Source of the DNA: Vibrio sp. STUT-A11
GTDB lineage: Bacteria > Pseudomonadota > Gammaproteobacteria > Enterobacterales > Vibrionaceae
Direction: 5' to 3'
NCBI RefSeq assembly: GCF_026000435.1
Contig: NZ_AP026763.1
Span: forward strand, 248,001 to 312,000
DNA: 64,000 bases
The position numbers and the translations under genes are program-made. Below the pieces are notes generated by a model. It was not told the DNA's origin and did not search any database. It saw only the letters and a program-made list of their open reading frames with translations. Positions 1-8,788 of the stretch are shown in pieces. The first letter of the stretch is position 1; the number at the start of each line of letters is the position of its first letter.

Positions 1-358
1 CCGTATTGGTCATGCTTTCACTAAACAGGAAATAGCCAAGGATGGTTGAGAACACAGCATGACAGGAGAACAGCAACCCTGCTTGCCTTGGCCCCATACG
101 ATTCATACAGGCAAACAGAGCAGTATCACCAATGAAGATACCAATTAAGCCTGAAGCCATCATTGGTGTGATGTGCTCCATCGACACACTTAGCCAGCCA
201 CCCGTCACCCAAGCCATGGTCGTAAGTATTACCGCTGTACACCCCATACGCCAACGGCTATAAGCGAAAGCGCCCAAATGCTGCGCCGGAATGACGGAAA
301 TTAAGCTAGAGATCGCCCACAAAAAAGCAGCACAAAGTGCCAGCCATTCATAACCCAT
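1..358 (-). CDS. DMT (EamA) family transporter, partial
   Basis: This is the N-terminal part of a drug/metabolite-transporter family permease; the window start cuts off the rest. The translation from the ATG at 358 begins MGYEWLALCAAFLWAISSLI and is strongly hydrophobic, with a W-A-I-S-S-L pattern in the first membrane segment and a GLIGIFIGDTALFACMNRMG segment near residues 70-90, both typical of EamA repeats. About 119 residues, or three to four membrane segments, are visible. The family exports or imports small metabolites; the substrate cannot be read from sequence. It lies on the same strand as the SLC13 gene but 341 bp away, so it is probably a separate transcript. Confidence 0.8.
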   Translation of the reverse strand, partial: MGYEWLALCAAFLWAISSLISVIPAQHLGAFAYSRWRMGCTAVILTTMAWVTGGWLSVSMEHITPMMASGLIGIFIGDTALFACMNRMGPRQAGLLFSCHAVFSTILGYFLFSESMTNT

Positions 359-465
359 GATTGAGTAAAGTCCTGTTGGTTCGGGAGGGAGCACTAATAT
401 GCATTAAATTGTATCGATGTAAAAGAACAAGTTAGCGGCAAAGAAAAAGCCGCTCAATTCACCTC

Positions 466-598
466 GTCATTCTGAACAGCGAGGCACGAGCGTGATTCAG
501 AATCTACTTTTAGAGCGCTTTGTTGCTGAGACAATTCCTAAAACTTTTCAAAGCGCTGATATTAGATTCCTAGTCTCACTAAGGCTCGCTGGAATGAC
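466..598. repeat. 133-bp dispersed hairpin repeat, copy 1
   Basis: The element opens with GTCATTCTGAACAGCGAGGC and closes with GGCTCGCTGGAATGAC, so its ends are an imperfect inverted repeat. Inside are AGAATCTA and TAGATTCC on the opposite arms. A second copy of identical length lies at 44515-44647. It fills most of the 359-699 gap; apart from this and the flanking AT-rich DNA I see no gene there. Confidence 0.75.
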
Positions 599-699
599 CC
601 ATAAGGGGCATTCCAGCGATTGACATTTGCTCGATGAACTGTTTTTTATCATAAAAATGAAGAGCTTCGATTGCGTGATAATGCAGTCAAACCTCATGG

Positions 700-2148
700 C
701 TAAAACAGAATAAGCACGGCACCATAAACAATAAACAAGCCGACCAATCCAAGGATAAGGCCGACTTTCGCCATGTCTTTACTTTCTATCAAGCCTGTCG
801 AGTAAGCCAGTGAGTTTGGTGGTGTAGATACAGGTAAAATCATGCCGAGTGATGCTGAGAAGGCGACCACGACCAACAGACCCTGGAGCCCCCCAATAGA
901 AGCCAAGCTTGGCATGGATGCACCAATCGCGGCAGCAATTGGCATCAACAAGTTAGCTGTCGCGGTGTTAGACATAAAGTTTGCCATTAGCCAACAGACA
1001 ACCGATAGCGCGAGCACAACCGCAAATGGAGAGAGTGACTCGTAGTCTATCGCATGGGCTAAGGCTTCAGCTAAGCCGGTTTTATCCAGTGCAATACCAA
1101 TCGCAATACCACCAGCTACCAGCCAAAGCACGTCCCAGTTAATGAGTTTCAGCTCTTCTTTGCCCATGATGCCAGTTAAGGTGAAGATCGCCAGTGGGAT
1201 AATCGCGACCACATAGGTGTTCATGCCGTGGGCTTGGGTTGTCATCCATAGCAGAATCGTCATTGCAAACGTCACGTAGACCACATAGGCACGCCAACTT
1301 CTCTTGAACGTCCCATCCAGTTTGAGTTTCATCTCTGCCTCGCTAGAAGGGAAAAGCTTTTGCAGTAAGAACCAGGCAAGGGTGAGTTGTATTAGTACAA
1401 ACGGCAGGCCCATCATCATCCAGCTCAGGAAGTCAATGGTGTTTTCACCGGTGAGATACTGCAGGGCAATGGCATTGGGTGGCGTACCGATAGGCGTTGC
1501 GATACCACCAGTGTTTGCTGCGATCGGGATACATAACACCAGTGCTTTAATGCCTAAGTCGCCTTTTGGCGCAGAAGCGACGATCGGGCCTAATAAAGCC
1601 AGCATCATCACCGTTGTCGCGGTATTAGACATAAACATAGAGAATACGGCCGTGATCAGCATCAGGCCAAGCATGATGAATTTAGGTTGCGTGCCAAATG
1701 GTTTGAGCAGAACACGTGCAAGGTTGTTGTCGAGATCGTACTTTGAGGCAGCAATGGCGAGTGCAAAACCACCCATGAAGAGAATGATGATCGGTGATGA
1801 GAAAGCGGAAAAAATGTCGGTGTAGGCGATCAGTTCGCCAAGATCGTGACCAGCTGGCGGTGCTCGAAAGAGATGTAATCCTTTATCGGAGATCATGATA
1901 AGTTCAAGGGCGATGATCAGGATGGAGGTGGCGAAAACGGGCACGGGTTCCAGTACCCAAAGCAGGGCTGCAAGAAGAAAAATAGCCAGTAGACGATGTT
2001 GAATTAAAGTCAGATCATCAATAGGAATGGCGTCGATCGGCATCATTAACACACCGATTGGAATCAAAAAACACACCAGCAATTTAACCAGTGTACTCGC
2101 ACTCATCTTTGGCATTGGTCGCCCCTTTAAATAGTCACTCCATTGCAC
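700..2148 (-). CDS. SLC13/DASS family sodium:anion symporter
   Basis: An integral inner-membrane carrier of 482 residues with about 11-12 hydrophobic segments. Family motifs are clear: two SNTAT sites (MSNTATTVMMLALLGPI near residue 173 and FMSNTATANLLMPI near 392), the GTPPNAIA segment near 223 and the matching STPPNSLAYSTG near 443. These paired SNT/TPPN motifs form the substrate and Na+ sites in DASS carriers, so Na+-coupled uptake of a di- or tricarboxylate, or of sulfate, is likely; the substrate is not decidable here. The start at 2148 gives MQWSDYLKGRPMPKM; a later Met is possible. It follows psd on the same strand but psd has its own terminator. Confidence 0.85.
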   Translation of the reverse strand: MQWSDYLKGRPMPKMSASTLVKLLVCFLIPIGVLMMPIDAIPIDDLTLIQHRLLAIFLLAALLWVLEPVPVFATSILIIALELIMISDKGLHLFRAPPAGHDLGELIAYTDIFSAFSSPIIILFMGGFALAIAASKYDLDNNLARVLLKPFGTQPKFIMLGLMLITAVFSMFMSNTATTVMMLALLGPIVASAPKGDLGIKALVLCIPIAANTGGIATPIGTPPNAIALQYLTGENTIDFLSWMMMGLPFVLIQLTLAWFLLQKLFPSSEAEMKLKLDGTFKRSWRAYVVYVTFAMTILLWMTTQAHGMNTYVVAIIPLAIFTLTGIMGKEELKLINWDVLWLVAGGIAIGIALDKTGLAEALAHAIDYESLSPFAVVLALSVVCWLMANFMSNTATANLLMPIAAAIGASMPSLASIGGLQGLLVVVAFSASLGMILPVSTPPNSLAYSTGLIESKDMAKVGLILGLVGLFIVYGAVLILF

Positions 2149-2239
2149 AGAGTAATTGATCGTGCTTTTAAGTACTTAGAGGCAGGTATGAGTTTGAAAA
2201 TGTTAGGCTAAATTTCGAACAGAGTTTTGTTTTTTATCA

Positions 2240-2266
2240 ATAAAAAAGCCTCCGAATGTGGAGGCT
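2240..2266 (-). terminator. psd terminator
   Basis: On the minus strand a 7-bp stem (AGCCTCC / GGAGGCT) is followed by a run of six T. It lies 17 bp past the psd stop and separates psd from the SLC13 gene. Confidence 0.85.
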
Positions 2267-2282
2267 ATTGAAATCATTGATT

Positions 2283-3152
2283 TTACAGGGAAGGTTGCTG
2301 TTTGTGAGCGTAAGGAGTGCCCATTACCGTTGTCTTGCCATTTTCCATGCTTTCATCGAAGGCGATGGTATCTTTCGCGAACAAGTTGATAACAGTTGAG
2401 CCCAGCTTAAAGCGACCCATCTCTTCGCCTTTTTTAAGGATTACCGCTTTGTTACCTTCCGCTGGGTAGTCCCACTTGTAAACGGTATTGCCGCGAGGAG
2501 GCGTAATAGTACCAGCCCAAACTTGCTCAATACTGCCTACGATGGTTGCACCAACCAGAACCTGAGCCATTGGGCCAAACTCGGTATCGAAAATACAAAC
2601 GACGCGCTCATTACGTGCAAATAGGTTTGGTACGTTTTCCGCTGTAAGAGGGTTTACTGAGAACAGATCGCCCGGCACGTAAATCATTTGACGTAGTGTA
2701 CCGTCGCATGGCATGTGCACACGGTGGTAATCACGAGGTGACAGGTACAGTGTTGCAAATGAGCCGTCTTGGAACTCTTCTGCCAGCTTTGCATCACCGC
2801 CAAGCAGTTCCTGAGCCGAAAAGTAGTGACCTTTTGCCTGGATCAATTGACCATTTTCAATCGGGCCAAATTGACTGACACAAGCATCCGCAGGATGAGT
2901 GATCACCGCTTCGTCTTCAGTAATCGGACGTGCGCCTTGTTTAAGTTCACGAACAAAAAACTCGTTGAACGTTTTAAAGTGCTTAGGGTCGGAGTACTTC
3001 GCCTCGTCCATGTTGACATTGTATTGTTTGATAAACCAGCGAATGACTGCTGTTGTCAGACCGCCAGCTTTTGCTGAAGCCAGTTTACCCATCAGGCGGG
3101 TTAAGCCATGTTGTGGGATCCAGTACTGCAGTCCAACTTTAATCTTGTCCAT
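2283..3152 (-). CDS. psd: phosphatidylserine decarboxylase proenzyme
   Basis: Converts phosphatidylserine to phosphatidylethanolamine, the last step of PE synthesis, at the inner membrane. The 289-residue product has the LGST self-cleavage site near residue 250 (context FKLGSTVINLF), where the serine becomes the pyruvoyl cofactor of the small alpha chain. FNEFFVREL near residue 65 and YLSPRDYHRVHMP near 140 are further family signatures; the latter holds the Asp-His pair used in processing. The frame is open up to 3182, but MDKIKVGLQYW at 3152 matches the usual N-terminus. It lies next to rsgA and orn, as in E. coli. Confidence 0.95.
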   Translation of the reverse strand: MDKIKVGLQYWIPQHGLTRLMGKLASAKAGGLTTAVIRWFIKQYNVNMDEAKYSDPKHFKTFNEFFVRELKQGARPITEDEAVITHPADACVSQFGPIENGQLIQAKGHYFSAQELLGGDAKLAEEFQDGSFATLYLSPRDYHRVHMPCDGTLRQMIYVPGDLFSVNPLTAENVPNLFARNERVVCIFDTEFGPMAQVLVGATIVGSIEQVWAGTITPPRGNTVYKWDYPAEGNKAVILKKGEEMGRFKLGSTVINLFAKDTIAFDESMENGKTTVMGTPYAHKQQPSL

Positions 3153-3268
3153 CTTTAATTCCGATACTTCTGTTAGATACACGCGTTAGGGCGCGTGATG
3201 TTACTGAAATTTAATTTACTTGTCAGTATCCGGTGAAGAATTATTACACAGTTGCAGCGACAATCCGG

Positions 3269-4333
3269 TTACAGATCCGCTTTCTTATTGCGTGAATATT
3301 GACGGTTTGCCTTATTCTCCACCATGCTTTCGAGGATTCGATGATAGTTTTCAAATCGAACTTCACTGATTTCACCTTTCTCTACGGCTTCACGCAGAAT
3401 ACAGCCAGGGTCATCATTGTGTTTACAGTCTCGGAATTTACAGCCGCCAAGATATGGACGGAATTCAACAAATGCTTTGGTCACTTCCTCGGCCTCTAAA
3501 TGCCATAGACCAAACTCACGCACCCCTGGAGAGTCAATCAGATCACCACCGGTAGGAATATGGTACAGACGCGCAGCCGTCGTGGTGTGCTGGCCTAATC
3601 CTGAGTTTTCAGAAACTTCGCCTTCTTCCACTTCTTGATCGAGTTCTGGCATGAGTGCGTTGACGAGGCTGGATTTACCCACACCAGATTGACCAACAAA
3701 GATATTGATACGATCACGCAATTGAGCTTCCAGTTCCTCGATGCCTTCGCCAGACTTTTTACTGACAAACATCACCTTGTAGCCAATGCGTTGGTACTCT
3801 TTGAGCCACTCTTCGTACATTGCACGATCGTCAGCTTCGAGCAGATCGACTTTGTTAAGAACCAATAAAGGCGCAATGCTGAGTGTCTCTGCCGCAACCA
3901 GGTAACGGTCGATGATATTAAGTGAAAGTTCAGGCAATACGGAAGAAACGATCACCATTTGGTCAATGTTCGCCGCAACAGGTTTTAGTCCATCGTAGTA
4001 GTCCGGGCGAGTCAGCATTGAAGTGCGAGGCTCAACGGCTTCCACAACACCAGAAATTCCGGCCATTGATTCCAGGCCTTCGCGCCATAATACTCGGTCT
4101 CCAGAAACCAGAGATTCGACACCGCGACGAAGATTACAGCGTTGAACTTGTCCCGTTTCTAAGTCTTCGATATCAGCATGTTGGCCAAAACGGGTGATCA
4201 CTAAGCCCTGTTTACTCGCGCCTAGCATGGCCTCATCCCATTGGATGGACTCATCTTGTTTCTTCAAACGTTTCTGTTGGTTGTTACGAACGCGTCGTAC
4301 CTGACCTTTGGTTAACTTTTTCTTTTTCGCCAC
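3269..4333 (-). CDS. rsgA: small ribosomal subunit biogenesis GTPase RsgA
   Basis: A late-stage 30S assembly factor that hydrolyses GTP on the immature subunit. The 354 residues show an N-terminal basic tail (MAKKKKLTKGQVRRVRNNQQ), an OB-fold region, then a circularly permuted GTPase domain: G4 NKVD near residue 160 precedes the P-loop GQSGVGKSS near 214 and DSPG near 267. The C-terminal zinc site is visible as C-x4-C-x-H-x5-C near 298-311. The start codon is GTG at 4333. The gene is divergent from orn; about 130 bp between them must carry both promoters. Confidence 0.97.
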   Translation of the reverse strand: MAKKKKLTKGQVRRVRNNQQKRLKKQDESIQWDEAMLGASKQGLVITRFGQHADIEDLETGQVQRCNLRRGVESLVSGDRVLWREGLESMAGISGVVEAVEPRTSMLTRPDYYDGLKPVAANIDQMVIVSSVLPELSLNIIDRYLVAAETLSIAPLLVLNKVDLLEADDRAMYEEWLKEYQRIGYKVMFVSKKSGEGIEELEAQLRDRINIFVGQSGVGKSSLVNALMPELDQEVEEGEVSENSGLGQHTTTAARLYHIPTGGDLIDSPGVREFGLWHLEAEEVTKAFVEFRPYLGGCKFRDCKHNDDPGCILREAVEKGEISEVRFENYHRILESMVENKANRQYSRNKKADL

Positions 4334-4462
4334 AATTTTGTACTTAATATGAGTTAACTCAAGCTATTGAGCTCGCTACCGGCTCAAGTTAGTGAGTATC
4401 GTGTTTCAAGTAATTTGAGGTATAGTACCTTTTTTATCGATAAACAAATAGGCGGCGTAACC

Positions 4463-5008
4463 ATGTCCTTTAGCGATCAAAACCTGATATGGGTTGATTT
4501 AGAGATGACGGGGCTCGATCCTGAAACGCACAAAATCATAGAAATTGCTTCTATTGTCACCGATAGCGAATTAAATATTCTGGCTGAAGGGCCGGTACTT
4601 GCTGTCCATCAGCCAGATGATGAACTGGCTAAAATGGATGACTGGTGCACCAATACACATACGGCAAGTGGTTTGGTTGAGCGTGTCCGTAATAGCAAAA
4701 CTTCTGAACAAGATGCGGTCGCTCAAACTATTGCGTTTCTGGAGCAATGGGTGCCGAAGGGGGCTTCACCAATTTGTGGTAACAGCATTGGCCAGGATCG
4801 TCGCTTCCTTTACAAGCACATGCCAGAGCTGGAAGAATACTTTCACTACCGTTATTTGGATGTCAGCACGCTGAAAGAGCTTACTCGTCGATGGAAACCA
4901 GAAGTGCTGGATGGTTTTTCTAAACAAGGTACACATTTGGCTTTAGATGACATTCGTGAGTCTATTGCTGAACTGAAGTACTACCGCGAGACAATCTTTA
5001 AGATTTAA
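4463..5008 (+). CDS. orn: oligoribonuclease
   Basis: A 3'-5' exoribonuclease that degrades two- to five-nucleotide RNA fragments, including the linear dinucleotides left from cyclic-di-GMP breakdown. The DEDDh exonuclease motifs are present: WVDLEMTGLD near residue 10, the middle Asp in GQDRRFLYKHM, and HLALDDIRESI near 158 with the catalytic His and Asp. The frame is open from 4367, but the Met at 4463 with upstream AGGCGG gives the standard 181-residue protein. The same gene precedes the tRNA-Gly cluster in E. coli. Confidence 0.97.
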   Translation: MSFSDQNLIWVDLEMTGLDPETHKIIEIASIVTDSELNILAEGPVLAVHQPDDELAKMDDWCTNTHTASGLVERVRNSKTSEQDAVAQTIAFLEQWVPKGASPICGNSIGQDRRFLYKHMPELEEYFHYRYLDVSTLKELTRRWKPEVLDGFSKQGTHLALDDIRESIAELKYYRETIFKI

Positions 5009-5104
5009 TTGTTAAGGCTGCGATCTAAATAGTTGTCATTCATGGTTGTTTTGCTTGCTTTTTCATCATTCAGTAAAAAATTAAAGTTTTTTTGAAGGAA
5101 GGAC

Positions 5105-5132
5105 TTGCATCACAAAAAAATGCTCTTATAAT
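5105..5132 (+). promoter_or_regulatory. tRNA array promoter
   Basis: TTGCAT and a perfect TATAAT are separated by 16 bp. The TATAAT is followed by a GC-rich stretch (TCGCAGCCC), the kind of discriminator expected of a growth-rate-controlled stable-RNA promoter. It lies 33 bp before the first tRNA-Gly. Confidence 0.75.
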
Positions 5133-5164
5133 TCGCAGCCCTGAACAACGGAAACGTTGTTGAT

Positions 5165-5240
5165 GCGACACTAGCTCAGTTGGTAGAGCGCAACCTTGCC
5201 AAGGTTGAGGTCACGAGTTCGAACCTCGTGTGTCGCTCCA
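5165..5240 (+). tRNA. tRNA-Gly(GCC) 1
   Basis: A 76-nt cloverleaf: acceptor GCGACAC pairs with GTGTCGC, anticodon GCC lies in CTTGCCAAG, the T-arm has GTTCGAAC, and CCA is encoded. First gene of the array. Confidence 0.97.
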
Positions 5241-5284
5241 GCTTCAAAGTTCTCACGGTACTTTAAACGGTGACACAATACGGA

Positions 5285-5361
<77 letters not shown>

Positions 5362-5449
5362 AATTCAAGACAGTTTGATTGTTATTTATCATAACCCTCA
5401 GGCCGTCGACGGATGCGCCGCCCGGATCAAATTCCGGCCCCCGCAACCA
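5362..5449 (+). repeat. tRNA-fMet 3'-fragment repeat, copy A
   Basis: An 88-bp unit that starts right after tRNA-fMet 1 and ends in CCGGCCCCCGCAACCA, the 3' end of the initiator tRNA. It carries the 10-bp palindrome CCGTCGACGG. The 5' half of a tRNA is missing, so no cloverleaf can form. Copies B and C lie at 6648-6734 and 6735-6821. Confidence 0.85.
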
Positions 5450-5481
5450 AATTTAGATTAAACGCATTAGCGGTTAGTCAT

Positions 5482-5557
5482 GCGACACTAGCTCAGTTGG
5501 TAGAGCGCAACCTTGCCAAGGTTGAGGTCACGAGTTCGAACCTCGTGTGTCGCTCCA
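5482..5557 (+). tRNA. tRNA-Gly(GCC) 2
   Basis: Identical in sequence to the first tRNA-Gly of the array, with CCA encoded. Confidence 0.97.
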
Positions 5558-5598
5558 ATTTGAAAAGCTGTCATCATGCTTTGAATGGTGATTATGGA

Positions 5599-5675
<77 letters not shown>

Positions 5676-5707
5676 AATTTAGATTAAACGCATTAGCGGT
5701 TAGTCAT

Positions 5708-5783
5708 GCGACACTAGCTCAGTTGGTAGAGCGCAACCTTGCCAAGGTTGAGGTCACGAGTTCGAACCTCGTGTGTCGCTCCA
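5708..5783 (+). tRNA. tRNA-Gly(GCC) 3
   Basis: Identical 76-nt tRNA-Gly with encoded CCA; begins the first of two near-identical 229-bp units. Confidence 0.97.
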
Positions 5784-5827
5784 GATTCAAAGTTCTCACG
5801 GTACTTTAAACGGTGACACAATACGGA

Positions 5828-5904
<77 letters not shown>

Positions 5905-5936
5905 AATTTAGATTGAACGCAATAGCGGTTAATCAT

Positions 5937-6012
5937 GCGACACTAGCTCAGTTGGTAGAGCGCAACCTTGCCAAGGTTGAGGTCACGAGTTCGAACCTCG
6001 TGTGTCGCTCCA
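5937..6012 (+). tRNA. tRNA-Gly(GCC) 4
   Basis: Identical tRNA-Gly; first gene of the second 229-bp unit. Confidence 0.97.
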
Positions 6013-6056
6013 GATTCAAAGTTCTCACGGTACTTTAAACGGTGACACAATACGGA

Positions 6057-6133
<77 letters not shown>

Positions 6134-6165
6134 AATTTAGATTGAACGCAATAGCGGTTAATCAT

Positions 6166-6241
6166 GCGACACTAGCTCAGTTGGTAGAGCGCAACCTTGC
6201 CAAGGTTGAGGTCACGAGTTCGAACCTCGTGTGTCGCTCCA
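6166..6241 (+). tRNA. tRNA-Gly(GCC) 5
   Basis: Identical tRNA-Gly. It is followed by a new spacer and another tRNA-Gly rather than by an initiator. Confidence 0.97.
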
Positions 6242-6294
6242 CTTTCTTTTAAATAGAGAGTAATAGCCCTCATTGTGCTTAACAGTGACAAAAT

Positions 6295-6370
6295 GCGACA
6301 CTAGCTCAGTTGGTAGAGCGCAACCTTGCCAAGGTTGAGGTCACGAGTTCGAACCTCGTGTGTCGCTCCA
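6295..6370 (+). tRNA. tRNA-Gly(GCC) 6
   Basis: Identical tRNA-Gly; the last intact glycine gene of the array. Confidence 0.97.
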
Positions 6371-6422
6371 CTTTTTCTTTAAGTGGAAAGCCTAGCCCTA
6401 ACCGTGCTTAACGGTGATGAAT

Positions 6423-6513
6423 ACGACACTAGCTCAGTTTATTGAGCACTACCTTACCAAGGTTGAGGTCACGCCTTTCTGTTTATGAATAGGGAACCTC
6501 GTGTGTCGCTGCA
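6423..6513 (+). pseudogene. degenerate tRNA-Gly
   Basis: A decayed copy of the neighbouring tRNA-Gly. The 5' acceptor strand reads ACGACAC, the D-arm has several changes, the anticodon is ACC instead of GCC, the T-arm is interrupted by about 15 extra bases, and the 3' end reads TGCA instead of TCCA, so CCA is lost. The length is 91 nt against 76. The anticodon stem and the 3' acceptor strand are still clear. Confidence 0.9.
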
Positions 6514-6570
6514 CTTTTTGTTAAGTGGAAAGTATATAGCGCTCATCATGCTTTGAATGATGATTACGGA

Positions 6571-6647
<77 letters not shown>

Positions 6648-6821
6648 AATTCAAGATAGTCTGATTGTTAGTTATCATAACCCTCAGGCCGTCGACGGAT
6701 GCGCCGCCCGGTTTAAATCCGGCCCCCGCAACCAAATTCAAGACAGTCTGATTGTTATTTATCATAACCCTCAGGCCGTCGACGGATGCGCCGCTCGGAT
6801 CAAATCCAGCCCCCGCAACCA
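6648..6821 (+). repeat. tRNA-fMet 3'-fragment repeats, copies B and C
   Basis: Two tandem 87-bp units (6648-6734 and 6735-6821), both matching copy A at 5362-5449. Each has a spacer, the palindrome CCGTCGACGG and a fragment ending CCCCCGCAACCA, the T-arm remnant and 3' acceptor strand of the initiator tRNA. They form the 3' end of the array. Confidence 0.85.
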
Positions 6822-6991
6822 ATCCACATCGCTCTTTTCATCATGCTGTGAAGCATAACCCCCCTAAAATAAATTTTAATCCGCATTATATAATGTCGGA
6901 CTTTTTCGTTTGTGTTGAAAACGTAATATGAATCTGCAGACACAAGAGTGCTCTGGTATGCAGAGGGTTGTACTACCTTTCATTAACAGAC

Positions 6992-7019
6992 TTATCCACA
7001 TACAGCGTTCTGTGGATAA
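6992..7019. promoter_or_regulatory. inverted pair of DnaA boxes (datA-like position)
   Basis: TTATCCACA at 6992-7000 and its exact reverse complement TGTGGATAA at 7011-7019, 10 bp apart, are both perfect matches to the high-affinity DnaA box. A relaxed box TTTTCCACA lies at 7266-7274. The site is in the 526-bp gap between the tRNA array and queG, which otherwise holds only AT-rich DNA and no gene I can support. In E. coli the DnaA-titrating datA locus lies between the tRNA-Gly genes and queG. Confidence 0.6.
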
Positions 7020-7347
7020 CTTGGTTGATAAAGTGTTTTTAGCTTGACATTATTTGTTAGTAAACGAAGATCTTTTCTTTTTAAACTGTTTTTATAGTGG
7101 CTTATTTTTAATTTAAACCACTGTTAAATAAAGAAAAAATGGAATAATGCATAGATCCTGGCTGTTGAAATACGATCATTACATTGCGTTTTTTTGATCC
7201 TAGTCATTTACTGGGATTGTGTTTAACTTTTTTTTTCAACCTCTTTTTTATCGAATCTCAAATTTTTTTCCACATTACAAAATTGAGAACGAGGTCATGA
7301 ATTGCGTACGTAAAAAGCATTTCAATCTTTTGCATATAGACTACGCC

Positions 7348-8475
7348 TTATGCATCTCTCGGTAAGCCTTTCTCTACAATTCTGATTAAACGGTTTTTCT
7401 TCGTTTCAACTGACTCAGTCTCATTGACCGGAGTTTGGTTCAGCTGCTGATCCAATGCCCAGATAATATGTTCATCGAGTAAGTCGCTTTCTCCCTGACG
7501 AGAGGCAAGCGCATCAATGACACGTTGACTGTATTCTGCATTGCCAAGTGCGACAGCAATATTACGCAGCCATTGTAAGTGACCAATTCGGCGAATCGCG
7601 GAGCCTTCCATGTTCTTTAAGAAAGTTGCTTCATCCCAACCAAAAATATTGACTAAATCTGGGTGTTGAAAACTATCACGGCGGTGAAAGTCTTCTTGCT
7701 CGGTGATATCTGCATACCGGTTCCATGGACACACCAGTTGGCAATCATCACAGCCATATATTCGGTTACCCATTGGTTTTCGGAATTCTTCTGGAATGAT
7801 GCCATCGAACTCGATGGTCAGATAAGAGATACAACGTCGCGCATCCACCACTTTGTCTTCTACAATTGCTTGAGTCGGACATGAGGTAATACACGCTTTG
7901 CATTTTCCGCATTGGTCGACACTTGGCTGATCAACTGGCAATGGTAAATCAACCAGTAACTCGCCGAGAAAGAACCAAGACCCACACTCTTTATCTAAGA
8001 TCAGAGAATGTTTCCCGGTCCAACCTAGCCCTGCTTTTTGAGCCAGTGGTCGCTCTAATATCGGGGCTGAATCAACAAACGGGCGGTAGCCAAACTTACC
8101 AACTTCTTCTTCGATTAATTTTCCAAGCTTATTGAGCTGTTTTCTGACTAGTTTGTGATAGTCACGTCCTAAGGCATAGCGACTGATATAGGCGTGGTTT
8201 TTATTGGCAAGGTTAGATGCAAATTGTGCTTCTGGTGGTAGGTAATCCATACGTGCACTGATAACACGCACGGTACCCGGTAGTAATTCATGTGGCCTCG
8301 CACGCATCATGCCATGGCGAGCCATCCAATCCATAGAACCATGATAGCCAGCATCCAGCCAATGTTGCAGTGCGGCTTCATGTTCACTTAGGTCAACGTC
8401 GCAGATCCCTACTTTTTGAAAGCCGAGTTCTTTTCCCCAAATTTTAATTTGCTGTGCGAGTTGTTCGTAGTTCAT
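7348..8475 (-). CDS. queG: epoxyqueuosine reductase
   Basis: Performs the last step of queuosine synthesis in tRNA, reducing epoxyqueuosine to queuosine with a cobalamin cofactor and two [4Fe-4S] clusters. Both cluster motifs are present: CGKCKACITSCP near residue 190 and CDDCQLVCP near 243. The conserved Asp lies in PFVDSAPILERPLAQ near 135, and a HEAT-like tail follows. The frame opens with a GTG at 8484, but the ATG at 8475 has GGTGG upstream and gives MNYEQLAQQIKIWG, 375 residues. It points away from tsaE. Confidence 0.95.
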   Translation of the reverse strand: MNYEQLAQQIKIWGKELGFQKVGICDVDLSEHEAALQHWLDAGYHGSMDWMARHGMMRARPHELLPGTVRVISARMDYLPPEAQFASNLANKNHAYISRYALGRDYHKLVRKQLNKLGKLIEEEVGKFGYRPFVDSAPILERPLAQKAGLGWTGKHSLILDKECGSWFFLGELLVDLPLPVDQPSVDQCGKCKACITSCPTQAIVEDKVVDARRCISYLTIEFDGIIPEEFRKPMGNRIYGCDDCQLVCPWNRYADITEQEDFHRRDSFQHPDLVNIFGWDEATFLKNMEGSAIRRIGHLQWLRNIAVALGNAEYSQRVIDALASRQGESDLLDEHIIWALDQQLNQTPVNETESVETKKNRLIRIVEKGLPRDA

Positions 8476-8788
8476 GGTTACCACCGAGATAAATGGGGGG
8501 CGGATCTTAACGGATCTCTTGTATTGGTTCTAGCGTAAAGTCGAACTTATAAAAATACGATAAATAGTGATATTTATAATGGAACCTTTTGCAATCTACT
8601 GCTTTCTTATATTGGAGAGCTAAACTCATATTGCTTGAAGTAGAGTGCTGACAAATAAGATACCGTTTTGTGGCTACTTTTTTCGCACATATGACATTTG
8701 AAAGCTTGTCTATCAAAACCAACACAGTTTACTATTCCTGTTCTTTTGATTTTTATATAGTCAACGATCATTAGTAAGAGAAGCATTA

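Noticed and set aside
1304..1825. 173-codon plus-strand frame inside the SLC13 gene
   Set aside because: Antisense to a clear transporter whose motifs are intact; a shadow of its codon pattern.
7024..7034. IHF site next to the DnaA boxes (TTGATA)
   Set aside because: The YAA element is out of register by one base; not a supported IHF match.
8507..8725. 72-codon minus-strand frame between queG and tsaE
   Set aside because: No Shine-Dalgarno, odd composition (many Lys, Tyr, Cys), no recognisable family; AT-rich spacer.
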